A stretch of 64,000 nt of DNA from positions 3,906,001 to 3,970,000 of the forward strand of contig NZ_CP026029.1 in the NCBI RefSeq assembly GCF_023520895.1, given 5' to 3'. The notes under the pieces are model-generated. The model was given only the letters and a program-made list of their open reading frames with translations, had not been told where the DNA came from and did not search any database. Positions 42,740-51,353 of this stretch are shown here, piece by piece. The translations under genes and the position numbers were made by a program. Source of the stretch: Paenibacillus sp. PK3_47. GTDB taxonomy: Bacteria; Bacillota; Bacilli; Paenibacillales; Paenibacillaceae. Within the stretch, counting starts at the first letter, position 1. The number at the start of each line of letters is the position of its first letter.

Positions 42740-43894
42740 ATGCATCTGGAATTAGACGCAAGTCAATATAAAGTCATCTGCGGCGGAGTCACGCTTGAGC
42801 TGCTGCCCAAGGAATTTGCCCTCCTTCAGTTTCTGTATCTCAACAGGGGGCGCACATTCAGCCGGGAGCAGCTCCTTGATAAAGTGTGGCCCATGGAATA
42901 CCCGGTAGAACGCACAGTGGACGACCATATTTACCGGCTGCGCAAAAAGCTGCGCGGCATCGGCGGACTGAGTATCACAACCGTCCGCGGCTTTGGCTAT
43001 AGTCTGAGCCTGACAGGTCCAGCTGCAGGGCTGGCGGTGACTCCGGCGGCGAAGGACCCTGAACTGCGGGAGACAATGAATGACGTGTTCTCCAAGTTCC
43101 ATGTCTACGGGCAGGGCAGATCTATGGTCACCCTGGCGAGCCAGCAGGATATTCTCGGCTACGGGATGGACCCGCTGTACTCCATGGTGGTTCATTTTGT
43201 CCAGGGGGATTTGGAGTGGCTGATCCATACGGAAGAGCTTCCGCTCCAGGACCGGCTGTTTTATCTGCTCGTGTTCTATATTTTTACCGGCGATCCCAGG
43301 GAGAGGCTGAGCTTTTGCGAGCAGGTCATCGAGCGGCAGGTGATGCATCCGGAACACCAGCTGGAGGTGGAAATCCTCACTATGCTGGATTTGTTCACGA
43401 TGGCAGGAGAGCCTGAAAGGGCACTGGAACGTCTGACAAAGTCTCATCAAGTCATTGCAGAACTCGGCTATGATAACTTTATTCCGGTCACGCTGATTAC
43501 GGAGCTGTTTACACATCTGGTTGCGGGTACCGGAAATGAGGAGCTTGCGCGGATGGATCAAGCGGTCGGGGAGGTTTTGCAGCAAAAACCCTTCTTGCGG
43601 GAAATCGGCAGCTACAAAATTGTACAAGGGCTTTGGCATGTACGGAACTCGCAGTGGCGCCAGGCGGAAACGCTGCTGGATGAAGGCCTTCAGGTGCTGG
43701 AGATGTCCGGGTTCGTTCCATTGCAGCTTTACGGGCTGTACCGGATTACTCACTTTTTCCGGATGTTCCCGGCTACCGCAGCCATGCAGCGTAAGTACGG
43801 GAGCAGATTCAGGGCTGCGCTGGAGGATTCCGGGCTGATCCGGCTGGAGCAGCCTTTGGAGGAACTTTTGCAGAAGCTGCTGCAGCCCCTCTGA
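42740..43894 (+). CDS. Winged-helix regulator with helical repeat C terminus
   Basis: Residues about 5-95 form an OmpR/PhoB-type winged helix (LPKEFALLQFLYLNRGRTFSREQLLDKVW, RTVDDHIYRLRKKL, TVRGFGYSLS) without a receiver domain. The remaining ~280 residues are helical and look like tetratricopeptide-type repeats, an arrangement seen in BTAD/SARP-like activators. The ATG at 42740 follows AGAGGA; an ATG at 42719 would place that site inside the gene. It precedes the MFS exporter by 75 bp and probably controls it. Confidence 0.8.
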   Translation: MHLELDASQYKVICGGVTLELLPKEFALLQFLYLNRGRTFSREQLLDKVWPMEYPVERTVDDHIYRLRKKLRGIGGLSITTVRGFGYSLSLTGPAAGLAVTPAAKDPELRETMNDVFSKFHVYGQGRSMVTLASQQDILGYGMDPLYSMVVHFVQGDLEWLIHTEELPLQDRLFYLLVFYIFTGDPRERLSFCEQVIERQVMHPEHQLEVEILTMLDLFTMAGEPERALERLTKSHQVIAELGYDNFIPVTLITELFTHLVAGTGNEELARMDQAVGEVLQQKPFLREIGSYKIVQGLWHVRNSQWRQAETLLDEGLQVLEMSGFVPLQLYGLYRITHFFRMFPATAAMQRKYGSRFRAALEDSGLIRLEQPLEELLQKLLQPL

Positions 43895-43969
43895 TAATTC
43901 TCTGACAATTCTCCTTTACAGTAAGGTCATACAAGAATTGATTCTTAATGTGACCTGGAGGAATGTCAG

Positions 43970-45268
43970 ATGGAAGCAACATCCAAGCAGAGCACAAGCC
44001 TGCTGCATAACAAAACATACATGCGCGTGTACAGCGCCTACGCCACAGCAACCTTTGGCGACTGGTTCGATACGCTGGCCATCCAGGTGATGGTGGGCTA
44101 CCGCTGGCAGGCCGGACCTTTGGCGCTGGCGCTGATTCCGGTCGCCATTGCGCTGCCGAGCATTCTGCTCGGCTCCGTAGCAGGCGTAGCCGCTGACCGG
44201 CTCAACAAGCTGAAGCTGATGCGAATCTGCGATCTGCTGACTGCGGTTCTGACCGTCCTGGTGTTATTCGCGCCAAGCATGGTATGGCTGCTGCCTGTTC
44301 TCGCACTGCGTTCCGCTATTTCAACAGTGAATGTGCCTGCGCAGCAGTCCCTGACCCGCAGCATTGTCAGAGAGGACCAGCTGCTGCAGGCTTCTTCGCT
44401 TAACGGAATCGTGAACCAGGGCTCCAAAATTGCCGGCCCGCTGCTGGGCGGAGTCGCTCTGTCGCTGCTTACCCCGCAGTGGTGCATTTTATTGAATGCG
44501 GTGCTGCGTGTGGGCTCCTATCTGCTGCTGCTCTCCGTAAAAAACATCCACACAGAGGAACAGCCTCTGCTGCCGGAGACTCCTTCCGAAAAGATTCCGC
44601 TCCGCATGCTGTGGAAAGAAGGCTGGAGCTTCATGCTCCGCAGCCGGGTGCTGCTGAATACGATGCTGTTCGGGTTTGCCGGATCGCTCGTCATCCAGGT
44701 CATCGATTTTCAGTTTACGAGCCTGTTCCGTGCCTATTCACCGACCAATGAGTCACTGCTGGGCTGGATGATTGCCGCATCCGGAGCGGGTGCCGTGCTG
44801 GTCATTCTTCTTCTGAGTAAAATAGGGCAGAAGCTGGCGTACGGCTGGCGGATTGGCGGGGGGTATACTCTGATCGGCCTTTCCGTGGCCGGCCTTGGGC
44901 TGCTTCAGCCCGGTTCCCCCGAGCTCTGGGTGCTGCTGCTCGGATTCCTGCTGGGGACCGGGAACGGGATGGTGATTGTAGCTTTTAACTACTGCCTGCA
45001 AAAAGAAACCCCTCCGCATATGACCGGCCGCATCTTCGGGATCCAGAATACCGTGCTCAGCGCGGTGATGATCGCTGCCCCGCTGCTTGGCGGGCTGCTG
45101 GTTGAGCTTGCCGGAGCGGGGCGTATCTTCATCAATTTTGGTATCCTGCAGATGATTCTTGGCCTGGCTGGCCTGCTGTTCGGGCGGCTGCTCTGGCCGG
45201 TACAGCCTGCTGCAGCAGAGGATGCCGCTGTGCACCCGGCTCAGGGCAGGGCGGAGCAGCAGGGTTAA
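43970..45268 (+). CDS. MFS transporter (drug-efflux type)
   Basis: The 432-residue protein has 12 hydrophobic segments and the MFS motif A-like VAGVAADRLNKLKLMRI after helix 2. The layout (TYMRVYSAYATATFGDWFDTLAIQVMVGY at the start) is that of macrolide-efflux-like MFS proteins. Start ATG at 43970 after TGGAGGAATG. It follows the winged-helix regulator in the same direction. Substrate unknown. Confidence 0.88.
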   Translation: MEATSKQSTSLLHNKTYMRVYSAYATATFGDWFDTLAIQVMVGYRWQAGPLALALIPVAIALPSILLGSVAGVAADRLNKLKLMRICDLLTAVLTVLVLFAPSMVWLLPVLALRSAISTVNVPAQQSLTRSIVREDQLLQASSLNGIVNQGSKIAGPLLGGVALSLLTPQWCILLNAVLRVGSYLLLLSVKNIHTEEQPLLPETPSEKIPLRMLWKEGWSFMLRSRVLLNTMLFGFAGSLVIQVIDFQFTSLFRAYSPTNESLLGWMIAASGAGAVLVILLLSKIGQKLAYGWRIGGGYTLIGLSVAGLGLLQPGSPELWVLLLGFLLGTGNGMVIVAFNYCLQKETPPHMTGRIFGIQNTVLSAVMIAAPLLGGLLVELAGAGRIFINFGILQMILGLAGLLFGRLLWPVQPAAAEDAAVHPAQGRAEQQG

Positions 45269-45345
45269 GCTGTAATTGTAATGGGGTGAGCCTCTGTGCG
45301 GTTTGGTAATTGTAATTGTATCTGCCTGCAGAGGCTGCCACCGCG

Positions 45346-45535
45346 GAATAAGTGTATTTCCTGCAGTTAAATGACTGCGAAAAACCAGGTTTTGGAGTTT
45401 AACTGCATTCTGTACAACTAAAAACGGCGTAATTTCCCCTTATGCGGAAAGTGAGCAGTTTTAACTGCAGAGAATGCAATTAAAGTTCGTTCTGCGCACA
45501 AATAAATCATTTTAGTTGTATGAAATACATTTAAA
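45346..45535. repeat. Four-box palindromic element, locus C (51-62-51 spacing)
   Basis: Boxes of TGYA-N5-TRCA lie at 45353-45365, 45404-45416, 45466-45478 and 45517-45529. Full-length boxes read TTTAACTGCA-N5-TACAACTAAA and TTTTAACTGCA-N5-TGCAATTAAA. Homologous in sequence to locus B at 6852-7040 and identical in spacing to locus A. It occupies most of the gap between the MFS gene and a histidine phosphatase gene; just before it TAATTGTAATTGTA occurs twice. Confidence 0.87.
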
Positions 45536-45612
45536 GCAGAGGTGCCGGCCTTTGTTATGGCGGAGGGATATCATTCCGGCTACACTGGTGCGAATGATTG
45601 GAGGGAATGCAG

Positions 45613-46182
45613 ATGACAACTTACATTTACATGGTGCGGCACAGCGAGTCGGACAAGTCGGATGGGACAGAATGGCAGCGCGGATTGACGCCCCGGGGGA
45701 AGCAGGATGCGCACAAAGTGGCTGAGCGGCTGCGGAATGAAGGCATTACTGCGCTGTATAGCAGCCCTTATGCACGTGCGGTCGATACCATCAGCGTATT
45801 GGCAGCAGAGCTGGGCCGGGAAATACATACCCTGGAGGATCTTAAGGAGCGGGACTGGCACGGCTCTGACCGGCAGCTGACAGACGAGGAGGTTGATTTG
45901 TACCTGGAGCGGATGTTTGCGGAGCCGGATTTTGCCCTCCCTGGAGGTGAATCCAATGCAGCCTGCCAGGCAAGGGCGGTGGCGGCGCTGAAGAATATTC
46001 TGCATAACCATCAGGGGGAGCGGATTGTAATCGGCACGCACGGTATGGTGATGGCGCTGATGATGGGCTATTACGCCGATGAATACGGGCCGGAATTTCT
46101 GGACAGTCTCACCAAACCGGATATTTACAAAATGCAATTTGAAGGCGGGACGCTGGCTGGCGTGGAGAGGCTGACGGTATGA
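45613..46182 (+). CDS. Histidine phosphatase family protein
   Basis: The ~189-residue protein has the RHSESDKSD variant of the RHG motif near the N terminus, the SSPYARAVDTISVLA helix and the second histidine in IVIGTHGMVM. Members dephosphorylate small phosphate esters. ATG 45613 is 7 bp past GGAGGG; the ATG two codons earlier is too close to it. Confidence 0.88.
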   Translation: MTTYIYMVRHSESDKSDGTEWQRGLTPRGKQDAHKVAERLRNEGITALYSSPYARAVDTISVLAAELGREIHTLEDLKERDWHGSDRQLTDEEVDLYLERMFAEPDFALPGGESNAACQARAVAALKNILHNHQGERIVIGTHGMVMALMMGYYADEYGPEFLDSLTKPDIYKMQFEGGTLAGVERLTV

Positions 46183-46207
46183 GTGGACCTGGAGTGGACC
46201 TGCCCTG

Positions 46208-46999
46208 CTATAATCCGTAAAAACACAGTGTATTTGCCGTCAGCAAATCCGCCGCCTGAGCGGGGGAATAACCGTGCAGCGAGCCCCACACAGCGGCCAC
46301 CTCATGAATCATAGCCGGATGCGTGGATTTTCCGGTGAAAGGACCTTCGAACGGCCAGGGCCCGTCCGTTTCGGCCATGACCAGCTGCGGCGGATACATG
46401 CGCGCCAGCTCCTGGATCTCCGGCTCGTAGACAATATCCGGAGTGAAGGAGATATAATAGCCGCGTTCAATCATGAGCTCTACAGCTTTCCGGGGACCCT
46501 TGAACCAGTGAAAATGCGCCTTGGTTATGCCATGCTTCTCCAGCAGGGCACAGGCTGTCAGCGCATCTTCATAGACGGCATGCAGTACAGCCGGCTTGTT
46601 CAGCCGGGCTGCAGCCTCAAGCAGGATATCAAGCAGCCGGATGTAAGGCTCCATGTCAAAGTCTTCACCCCGGGCCAGGGCTTCAGCCCTGCTGTAATAC
46701 GGCAGGCCGACCTCGCCTACAGCAACCATCTCTTCACCATGCTGATTTATCCACTCCAGCAGCGCAGCAAGCTCAGTTCCGGACGGCAGCGGCTGCTCGG
46801 GATGAAAGCCGTAGGCCGGCTTCACAAGCTGCGGATGCAGCGCGGCGATTTGCCGAGTACGCCGGCAGGATTCCAGGTTCATCGAGACGGCAATGAGCTT
46901 ATCGATTCCTTGACCCGGCAGCACCTGCAGCATGGAATCCAGTGCTTCAGGAGATTGTCCCTCAAGATATTGTTCCAGATGAATATGGGCATCAATCAT
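46208..46999 (-). CDS. TatD family metal-dependent hydrolase
   Basis: The 263-residue protein has TatD metal ligands in order: DAHIHLEQY, AVGEVGLPYY, AVLHAVYEDAL, AHFHWFKG and AETDGPWPF. These enzymes are nucleases or phosphodiesterases. It lies 3 bp after the upstream exoprotein gene, so the two form an operon. Confidence 0.9.
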   Translation of the reverse strand: MIDAHIHLEQYLEGQSPEALDSMLQVLPGQGIDKLIAVSMNLESCRRTRQIAALHPQLVKPAYGFHPEQPLPSGTELAALLEWINQHGEEMVAVGEVGLPYYSRAEALARGEDFDMEPYIRLLDILLEAAARLNKPAVLHAVYEDALTACALLEKHGITKAHFHWFKGPRKAVELMIERGYYISFTPDIVYEPEIQELARMYPPQLVMAETDGPWPFEGPFTGKSTHPAMIHEVAAVWGSLHGYSPAQAADLLTANTLCFYGL

Positions 47000-47002
47000 C
47001 GG

Positions 47003-48160
47003 TTAGATAGACTCCTTTTTTTGGAGAGGAGGTTCCTGCTGCTCCACAAATTCCATCAGGGTATCATGGGCCTCAAAGGTAATGGTATCCAGTACCATTC
47101 CGCCTTTCCCCGCTTTATAATCCAGCATCAGAGTTCCCATACTCTCCAGCATCCCCACGGTGACATTGGTTTCGGCCTTCAGCCTGCCGTTCTCCACCCG
47201 GTAATAAGTCACTGCACCAATTCCGGCCTTGTCTCCGAAATACTTCAGTCCGCCATCTTCTGCACGGTCCGGCAGCCTCATGGTTACCTTCGACGGTGAA
47301 GAGCCAGCGAGTTCAAGCTTCAGCAGCACATCCTTCCGGTCCAGGGAGATGACAGAGGATACGGCAGCCGCCGCTGCTTCTTCTGCAGGAGGAACGTCAA
47401 GCTCCTTCCATTGCTCAGGTTTAACCACATGAACCTCCTGGGCCATCATTCCGGTTCCATGCCCCATATAGAGAACGACCGTTGCTTCCGGTTTACCGTC
47501 ACTGTCTATGTCAGCGTAATATAACTCTGGAGGACGCGTAGTATCCCGGGGAGCTTTCCAGTCGAAGCTGTGCTTCTTGCCGTTCACTTCAAGAATAAAA
47601 CCCTTATAGGTATCCCCGTCTTTGAGCGCAGCATACAGTTTGACACTGCTGTTGGTTGAAGCTACGGCCAGCGGCTCTTCGGGAACCCGTACGGACGTGC
47701 TGAGACTGCCGGACACAACGGTTACTCTGCGGCCGGACGCGTCGAGCTCAACTTCGGCTCCGGTAAGAAGGGGGAGCGTGTCTGCGGGAACATAGTTATG
47801 TCCTGCCTTAAGGAGAACAGGAGCCTCCAGCTTCTCTTCGTAACCGCCTTCGGTCTGTGTATACTGGATCTGCATGGAAGAACTGCCGGGCGAAAGAGTA
47901 GTGACGGAGTAGCTGGTTGTGATCATCAGCTTTTTGCGGAGATTGTCCCATTTCAGTTCAGCAGGATAATATTCAAGCAGAGTTCTGGCAGGCACATACA
48001 AAATCCCTGCAGATTCAAAAGGCTCAAGATTGGCGAGGGCAGGCTGTCCGTCCACAATAAGTGAGAGCTTGGGTGCTGCATGTGCAGTATTGCTATATGT
48101 AGCCGCCAGACCGCCGAGAAGAGCGAGGGCGACCGAGGAAGCGGCAATTATTTTTTTCAT
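47003..48160 (-). CDS. Exported protein with copper-amine-oxidase N domain
   Basis: A signal peptide (MKKIIAASSVALALLGGLAA, cut near AHA-AP) is followed by a copper amine oxidase-like N domain (about residues 30-150; GILYVPARTLLEYYPAELKW) and a C-terminal region with YYADIDSDGKPEATVVLYMG, an FG-GAP/VCBS-like calcium-binding segment. The enzyme domain proper is absent, so it is likely an envelope-binding protein of unknown role. Start ATG 48160 after GGAGGTTATCC. Confidence 0.75.
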   Translation of the reverse strand: MKKIIAASSVALALLGGLAATYSNTAHAAPKLSLIVDGQPALANLEPFESAGILYVPARTLLEYYPAELKWDNLRKKLMITTSYSVTTLSPGSSSMQIQYTQTEGGYEEKLEAPVLLKAGHNYVPADTLPLLTGAEVELDASGRRVTVVSGSLSTSVRVPEEPLAVASTNSSVKLYAALKDGDTYKGFILEVNGKKHSFDWKAPRDTTRPPELYYADIDSDGKPEATVVLYMGHGTGMMAQEVHVVKPEQWKELDVPPAEEAAAAAVSSVISLDRKDVLLKLELAGSSPSKVTMRLPDRAEDGGLKYFGDKAGIGAVTYYRVENGRLKAETNVTVGMLESMGTLMLDYKAGKGGMVLDTITFEAHDTLMEFVEQQEPPLQKKESI

Positions 48161-48290
48161 AGGATAACCTCCGGAGTCTAATAATTCCAAAACCTATTCT
48201 ATTATAGAATAAAATAGCCGTGTCCGGGTCACGATCTGTTAACAAAGCTGCAACAAGCCTGTTACGATTGCAAAAAAAGAATAAAACAAT

Positions 48291-48333
48291 GACCCGCCGG
48301 AGAAGAACTATTGAAAGTTCCTTCCAGCGGGTC
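48291..48333 (-). terminator. Intrinsic terminator of the DoxX gene
   Basis: GACCCGCTGG.AAGGAAC pairs with the complementary GTTC..CCGGCGGGTC on the minus strand, followed by TTGTTTTATT. Confidence 0.75.
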
Positions 48334-48359
48334 AGATGGGAGTACAGGCAGATTTTCAT

Positions 48360-48905
48360 TTAGACAGTACGTTTCATAGCAGATGCGGGCATTACAGGGC
48401 GTACGGCCGCTGCAGTATCTTTTTTGTGGAACAGTCTGCGCAGGTAAGGCATAACCCAATAATCGAATCCGATCTTGCCGGCATTAGCTGCCGATACAAT
48501 GATGATCACTTCCATGAGCAGCAGCTGCACATTGGTGCTGACTGTACCCGAGAGCAGGTAAGCGGCATTCATCACGAGGCCCATCAGCGCTGCAAAAGTA
48601 GTGAAGGTACCGAGAATCAGGCCCAGTCCGACGAGAACCTCACCCACCGGAACAAGGAAATTAAAGAAGTTCACACCGGGAAGTGCCGCATGCTCGAGGA
48701 AGCTGCCCCACCAGGCCTGCACGGTCGCGCCTTCTCCGGCACTTTTGGCGATGGCCCCTTGGAGGAAACCCGAGGCATCGAATCCGCCGGTCAGCTTGTG
48801 CCATCCGGCTTCAAGCCACTGGTAACCAACATATATACGCACTAGCGTAAGCAACAGCATAGCCACTTTATTATTACGGAACCAATGATTAAACATATTC
48901 TCCAC
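48360..48905 (-). CDS. DoxX family membrane protein
   Basis: The 181-residue protein has four membrane segments with the DoxX pattern LLTLVRIYVGYQWLEAGWHKLTGGFDASGFL and FLVPVGEVLVGLGLILG. DoxX-like proteins are linked to quinone or redox balance. It is divergent from the MarR regulator at 49203, with Fnr-like boxes between. Confidence 0.88.
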   Translation of the reverse strand: MENMFNHWFRNNKVAMLLLTLVRIYVGYQWLEAGWHKLTGGFDASGFLQGAIAKSAGEGATVQAWWGSFLEHAALPGVNFFNFLVPVGEVLVGLGLILGTFTTFAALMGLVMNAAYLLSGTVSTNVQLLLMEVIIIVSAANAGKIGFDYWVMPYLRRLFHKKDTAAAVRPVMPASAMKRTV

Positions 48906-49027
48906 TCCTGATTTTGTATTTTAGGCATTTGCACCGGATGTATTTCCATCGTTCCGGTTAACTTATACAGGCCTAAGATTTATTTTTTGTAAGTGTTAGT
49001 GGATGATCATCTCTTGTCTTTATATTA

Positions 49028-49064
49028 AGTGATTTTTTTCACAATAGGTGTGATAAAAGTCACA
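49028..49064. promoter_or_regulatory. Two tandem Fnr/CRP-like boxes
   Basis: AGTGA-N6-TCACA at 49028-49043 and TGTGA-N6-TCACA at 49049-49064 match the Bacillus Fnr pattern TGTGA-N6-TCACA, the second perfectly. Their starts are 21 bp apart, two helical turns. They lie in the AT-rich gap 48906-49202 between the DoxX gene and a MarR gene. Confidence 0.6.
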
Positions 49065-49202
49065 AATTCAAAAATAATTTTTATATCAAACTAAATTTTT
49101 AAATATTATTCATGGTCATGTGCCTGGAACTGGTATTGTGCTCTTAATTTTGGGATCAGATAGAGGGTTGACAGGAATTTTGTGTAAATCTAACATTGAA
49201 CT

Positions 49203-49619
49203 ATGAATGAAAATAATATATTAGCGGCAATCAGCCGCATTCACCGGCATGGTAACCGATTTATTGAACGTGAACTCAAAAAACATAATCTGCAGGGCAT
49301 TGCCCCTTCCCATGGTGATATTCTGTACCAGCTGTTTGCCCGGGAGAATATGACGATGAATCAGCTGTCTGCTGCGATTGATAAAGACAAGTCTACGATT
49401 ACGGCTCTGGTGGATAAACTGGTGCGATTGGAGTATGTAAAAAGGGAGCAGGATGAGAAAGACGGCCGGATTTTCCGGCTGTCGCTTACAGAGAAGGGCA
49501 GGGAGCTTCAGCCTGTTTTTGAAGACGTGTCGGAAGCGCTGCTGGAAGCCGTCTATGAGCGGTTTGATCCGGAAGAGAAGCAGCAGCTGATTCATTTGCT
49601 CGGCAAAATTAATCTGTGA
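49203..49619 (+). CDS. MarR family transcriptional regulator
   Basis: The 138-residue protein has a full MarR winged helix (MTMNQLSAAIDKDKSTITALVDKLVRLEYVKREQDEKDGRIFRLSLTEKG broken by the wing at DEKDGR). It is divergent from the DoxX gene and may control it. The ATG at 49203 has no clear ribosome binding site (CATTGAACT upstream), which may mean low or leaderless translation. Confidence 0.9.
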   Translation: MNENNILAAISRIHRHGNRFIERELKKHNLQGIAPSHGDILYQLFARENMTMNQLSAAIDKDKSTITALVDKLVRLEYVKREQDEKDGRIFRLSLTEKGRELQPVFEDVSEALLEAVYERFDPEEKQQLIHLLGKINL

Positions 49620-49640
49620 AGCGCGGCAGTGTGGCGCGGA

Positions 49641-49667
49641 GGCGGTACAGGGGAGAACTGTACCGCC
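49641..49667 (+). terminator. Terminator-like hairpin
   Basis: GGCGGTACAG-GGGAGAA-CTGTACCGCC is a perfect 10-bp-arm hairpin after the MarR gene, though no T-run follows because the repeat element starts at once. Confidence 0.6.
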
Positions 49668-50108
49668 AGGCTGTCGAGAAAGTGCCGAAAGCCTTCTTAA
49701 GGTGGCGTTAATCATTGCCGGCTCAACCCCATCCCTTACCCGCACCAGAACCTATTAATTCCTTGGAAATGCTGAAATGCTAATGCTAACGGACCCCAGA
49801 TCCGTTATTTTGCGCTAGAGGTGTGTTTTGAAATCCTAACAGACCCTGGATCCGTTATTTCATCCGAAAGGGCTTCATTTACCTATCATTTAGCAGCATA
49901 AAGGAACGACGGTCCGTTAGCGATAGAAACGGAGCGATATTAGGCAAATAACGGACGCTGGGTCCGTTAGCGTGCGAAAAAGGATGAGGCAGCTGGGTCC
50001 GTTAGCGTGCGAAAGAGGATGAGGCAGTTAACGGATGCCGCATCCGCAGACATGGAAATACGGCAAAGAAACCCAAGACCATTAAAAGAGCTGGGTTTCT
50101 CACCACAC
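49668..50108. repeat. ~440-bp dispersed element, copy 2, with TAACGGAC palindromes (50-62-50)
   Basis: Homologous to 29961-30385 end to end, from AGGCTGTCGAGAAAGT to GGGTTTCTCACCAC. Boxes lie at 49787-49807, 49837-49857, 49899-49919 (TAAAGGAA-N5-GTCCGTTA) and 49949-49969, spaced 50, 62, 50 bp. A 35-bp segment (GCTGGGTCCGTTAGCGTGCG...) is duplicated after box 4. The inverted pair GAAACCCA / TGGGTTTC marks the right end. The rest of the gap to 50294 shows nothing clear. Confidence 0.85.
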
Positions 50109-50294
50109 TGGCGGGTCAGGAGAGACCTGTACCGCTTTGTTTTTTTAGAGGAGTCTTATTACCAAGCGGGTTATAAAAAACGAAAGATTTTTACCAATAA
50201 CCTTGCAGTTTCATGGTTTTTTATTCATAATGCAATGCCGCTGACATCCTATAATTTGACATATCCCTCTAGAATGTCTAAGGGAGGTAATGTC

Positions 50295-50468
50295 ATGAAG
50301 GAGCTTACGGCCATTCACCGGCAGATCGAACGTGAACGGGCCAAACTAAATCAAATGGAGCAGCAGTACGGGTTAAATCATGCAAGCGTAATCAGACAAT
50401 CCGTGAAGCTGGATGAGCTGATTAATACATATAACAGGCTGGACATGAGCACCAAGGACCGCCAGTAG
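50295..50468 (+). CDS. Spo0E family sporulation regulatory protein-aspartate phosphatase
   Basis: The 57-residue protein is two short helices joined by a turn, with the family signature near the second helix: SVKLDELINTYNR (general pattern SxxLDxLIxxY). Spo0E-type enzymes dephosphorylate Spo0A~P and delay sporulation. ATG 50295 follows AGGGAGGTAATGTC. Single gene. Confidence 0.85.
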   Translation: MKELTAIHRQIERERAKLNQMEQQYGLNHASVIRQSVKLDELINTYNRLDMSTKDRQ

Positions 50469-50745
50469 CGCCTTATCAGATGACTTTGAGAAATGCATAA
50501 ATACATAAGCGTATATTCTATCTTTCCTCATACAAACCTCACATAGCCCCGCACAGTTTCTGCATTATTTTTTCGCCTGAGCACGTACCTGACATGGGCA
50601 GCGGCTCAGGCCTTCCTCTTTTCACAAGCACAATTTACACCTGCCCGGATGCTGATCCTCCCCCCTATTTCATCGACTTTTTCGCGATTTTCACCCCTCC
50701 CTGTAATGAAACCGACGAAACAGCGTATTAGCTGTAGTAACTAAC

Positions 50746-50761
50746 TTACTTGGCCAAGTAA
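50746..50761. promoter_or_regulatory. Perfect 16-bp palindrome before the ECF sigma gene
   Basis: TTACTTGGCCAAGTAA lies 25 bp upstream of the GTG start, in the 318-bp gap 50469-50786. It is a good candidate operator; the regulator is unknown. The rest of the gap shows nothing clear. Confidence 0.5.
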
Positions 50762-50786
50762 AGAGTGTGGAAAGGAGAACTGAAAG

Positions 50787-51353
50787 GTGCAGGAGCGCGC
50801 ATGGATACAACCTTTGTTACTGGAGAGCGAACAGGATTTTGCAGATACAGACGAACTGTTCACAACGGTATTTGATACTTACTATAAAAGGATTTTTAAC
50901 TATATTGCCTACCGGGTCAGCTGCCGCTATATGGCGGAGGATTTGACGAGTCTGGTGTTTGAAAAGACATTGTCCAGGCTGCCGGGCTATTCCCGGAAAA
51001 AGGCGCCGTTTGAGGTGTGGCTGTTCGCCATCGCGAGGAATGTAGTGAATGATTATTACAGAAGCCTGAAGCGTCAGAAGTTTTTCTCGCTGGAGTCTAT
51101 CCGGGAGCTGGTCTCAGGCAAAAAGGCTCCTGAAGAGCAGCTGCTGGAGGAAGAGCGGAGCGGGAGGCTGAAGCATGCACTGGACACACTTGGTGTGAAG
51201 GAGCGGAATATCGTAGCGCTTAAATTCGGAGCCGGTCTGAAAAACAAAGAGATTGCCCTGGTCACAGGGATGTCCGAGAGCAATGTGGGCGTCACCCTCT
51301 ACCGCAGCATGAAAAAATTAAAATCTGAAATCGGGAGTGTGGATGAACTGTGA
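50787..51353 (+). CDS. ECF-type RNA polymerase sigma factor
   Basis: The 188-residue protein has region 2 (YYKRIFNYIAYRVSCRYMAEDLTSLVFEKTL, PFEVWLFAIARNVVNDYYR) and region 4 (LGVKERNIVALKFGAGLKNKEIALVTGMSESNVGVTLYRSMKKL). It starts at GTG 50787 with AAAGGAGAACTG upstream. The next gene overlaps its end by 4 bp and encodes a membrane protein that is the likely anti-sigma factor. Confidence 0.92.
   Translation: MQERAWIQPLLLESEQDFADTDELFTTVFDTYYKRIFNYIAYRVSCRYMAEDLTSLVFEKTLSRLPGYSRKKAPFEVWLFAIARNVVNDYYRSLKRQKFFSLESIRELVSGKKAPEEQLLEEERSGRLKHALDTLGVKERNIVALKFGAGLKNKEIALVTGMSESNVGVTLYRSMKKLKSEIGSVDEL

Noticed and set aside
50007..50294. N-terminal extension of the Spo0E-like frame
   Set aside because: The upstream part lies within the dispersed repeat and shows no coding signal; a strong ribosome site marks the ATG at 50295.
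50700..50735. ECF-type autoregulatory promoter before the sigma factor gene
   Set aside because: TGAAACC and CGTATTA are present but only about 12 bp apart, too short for ECF promoters.
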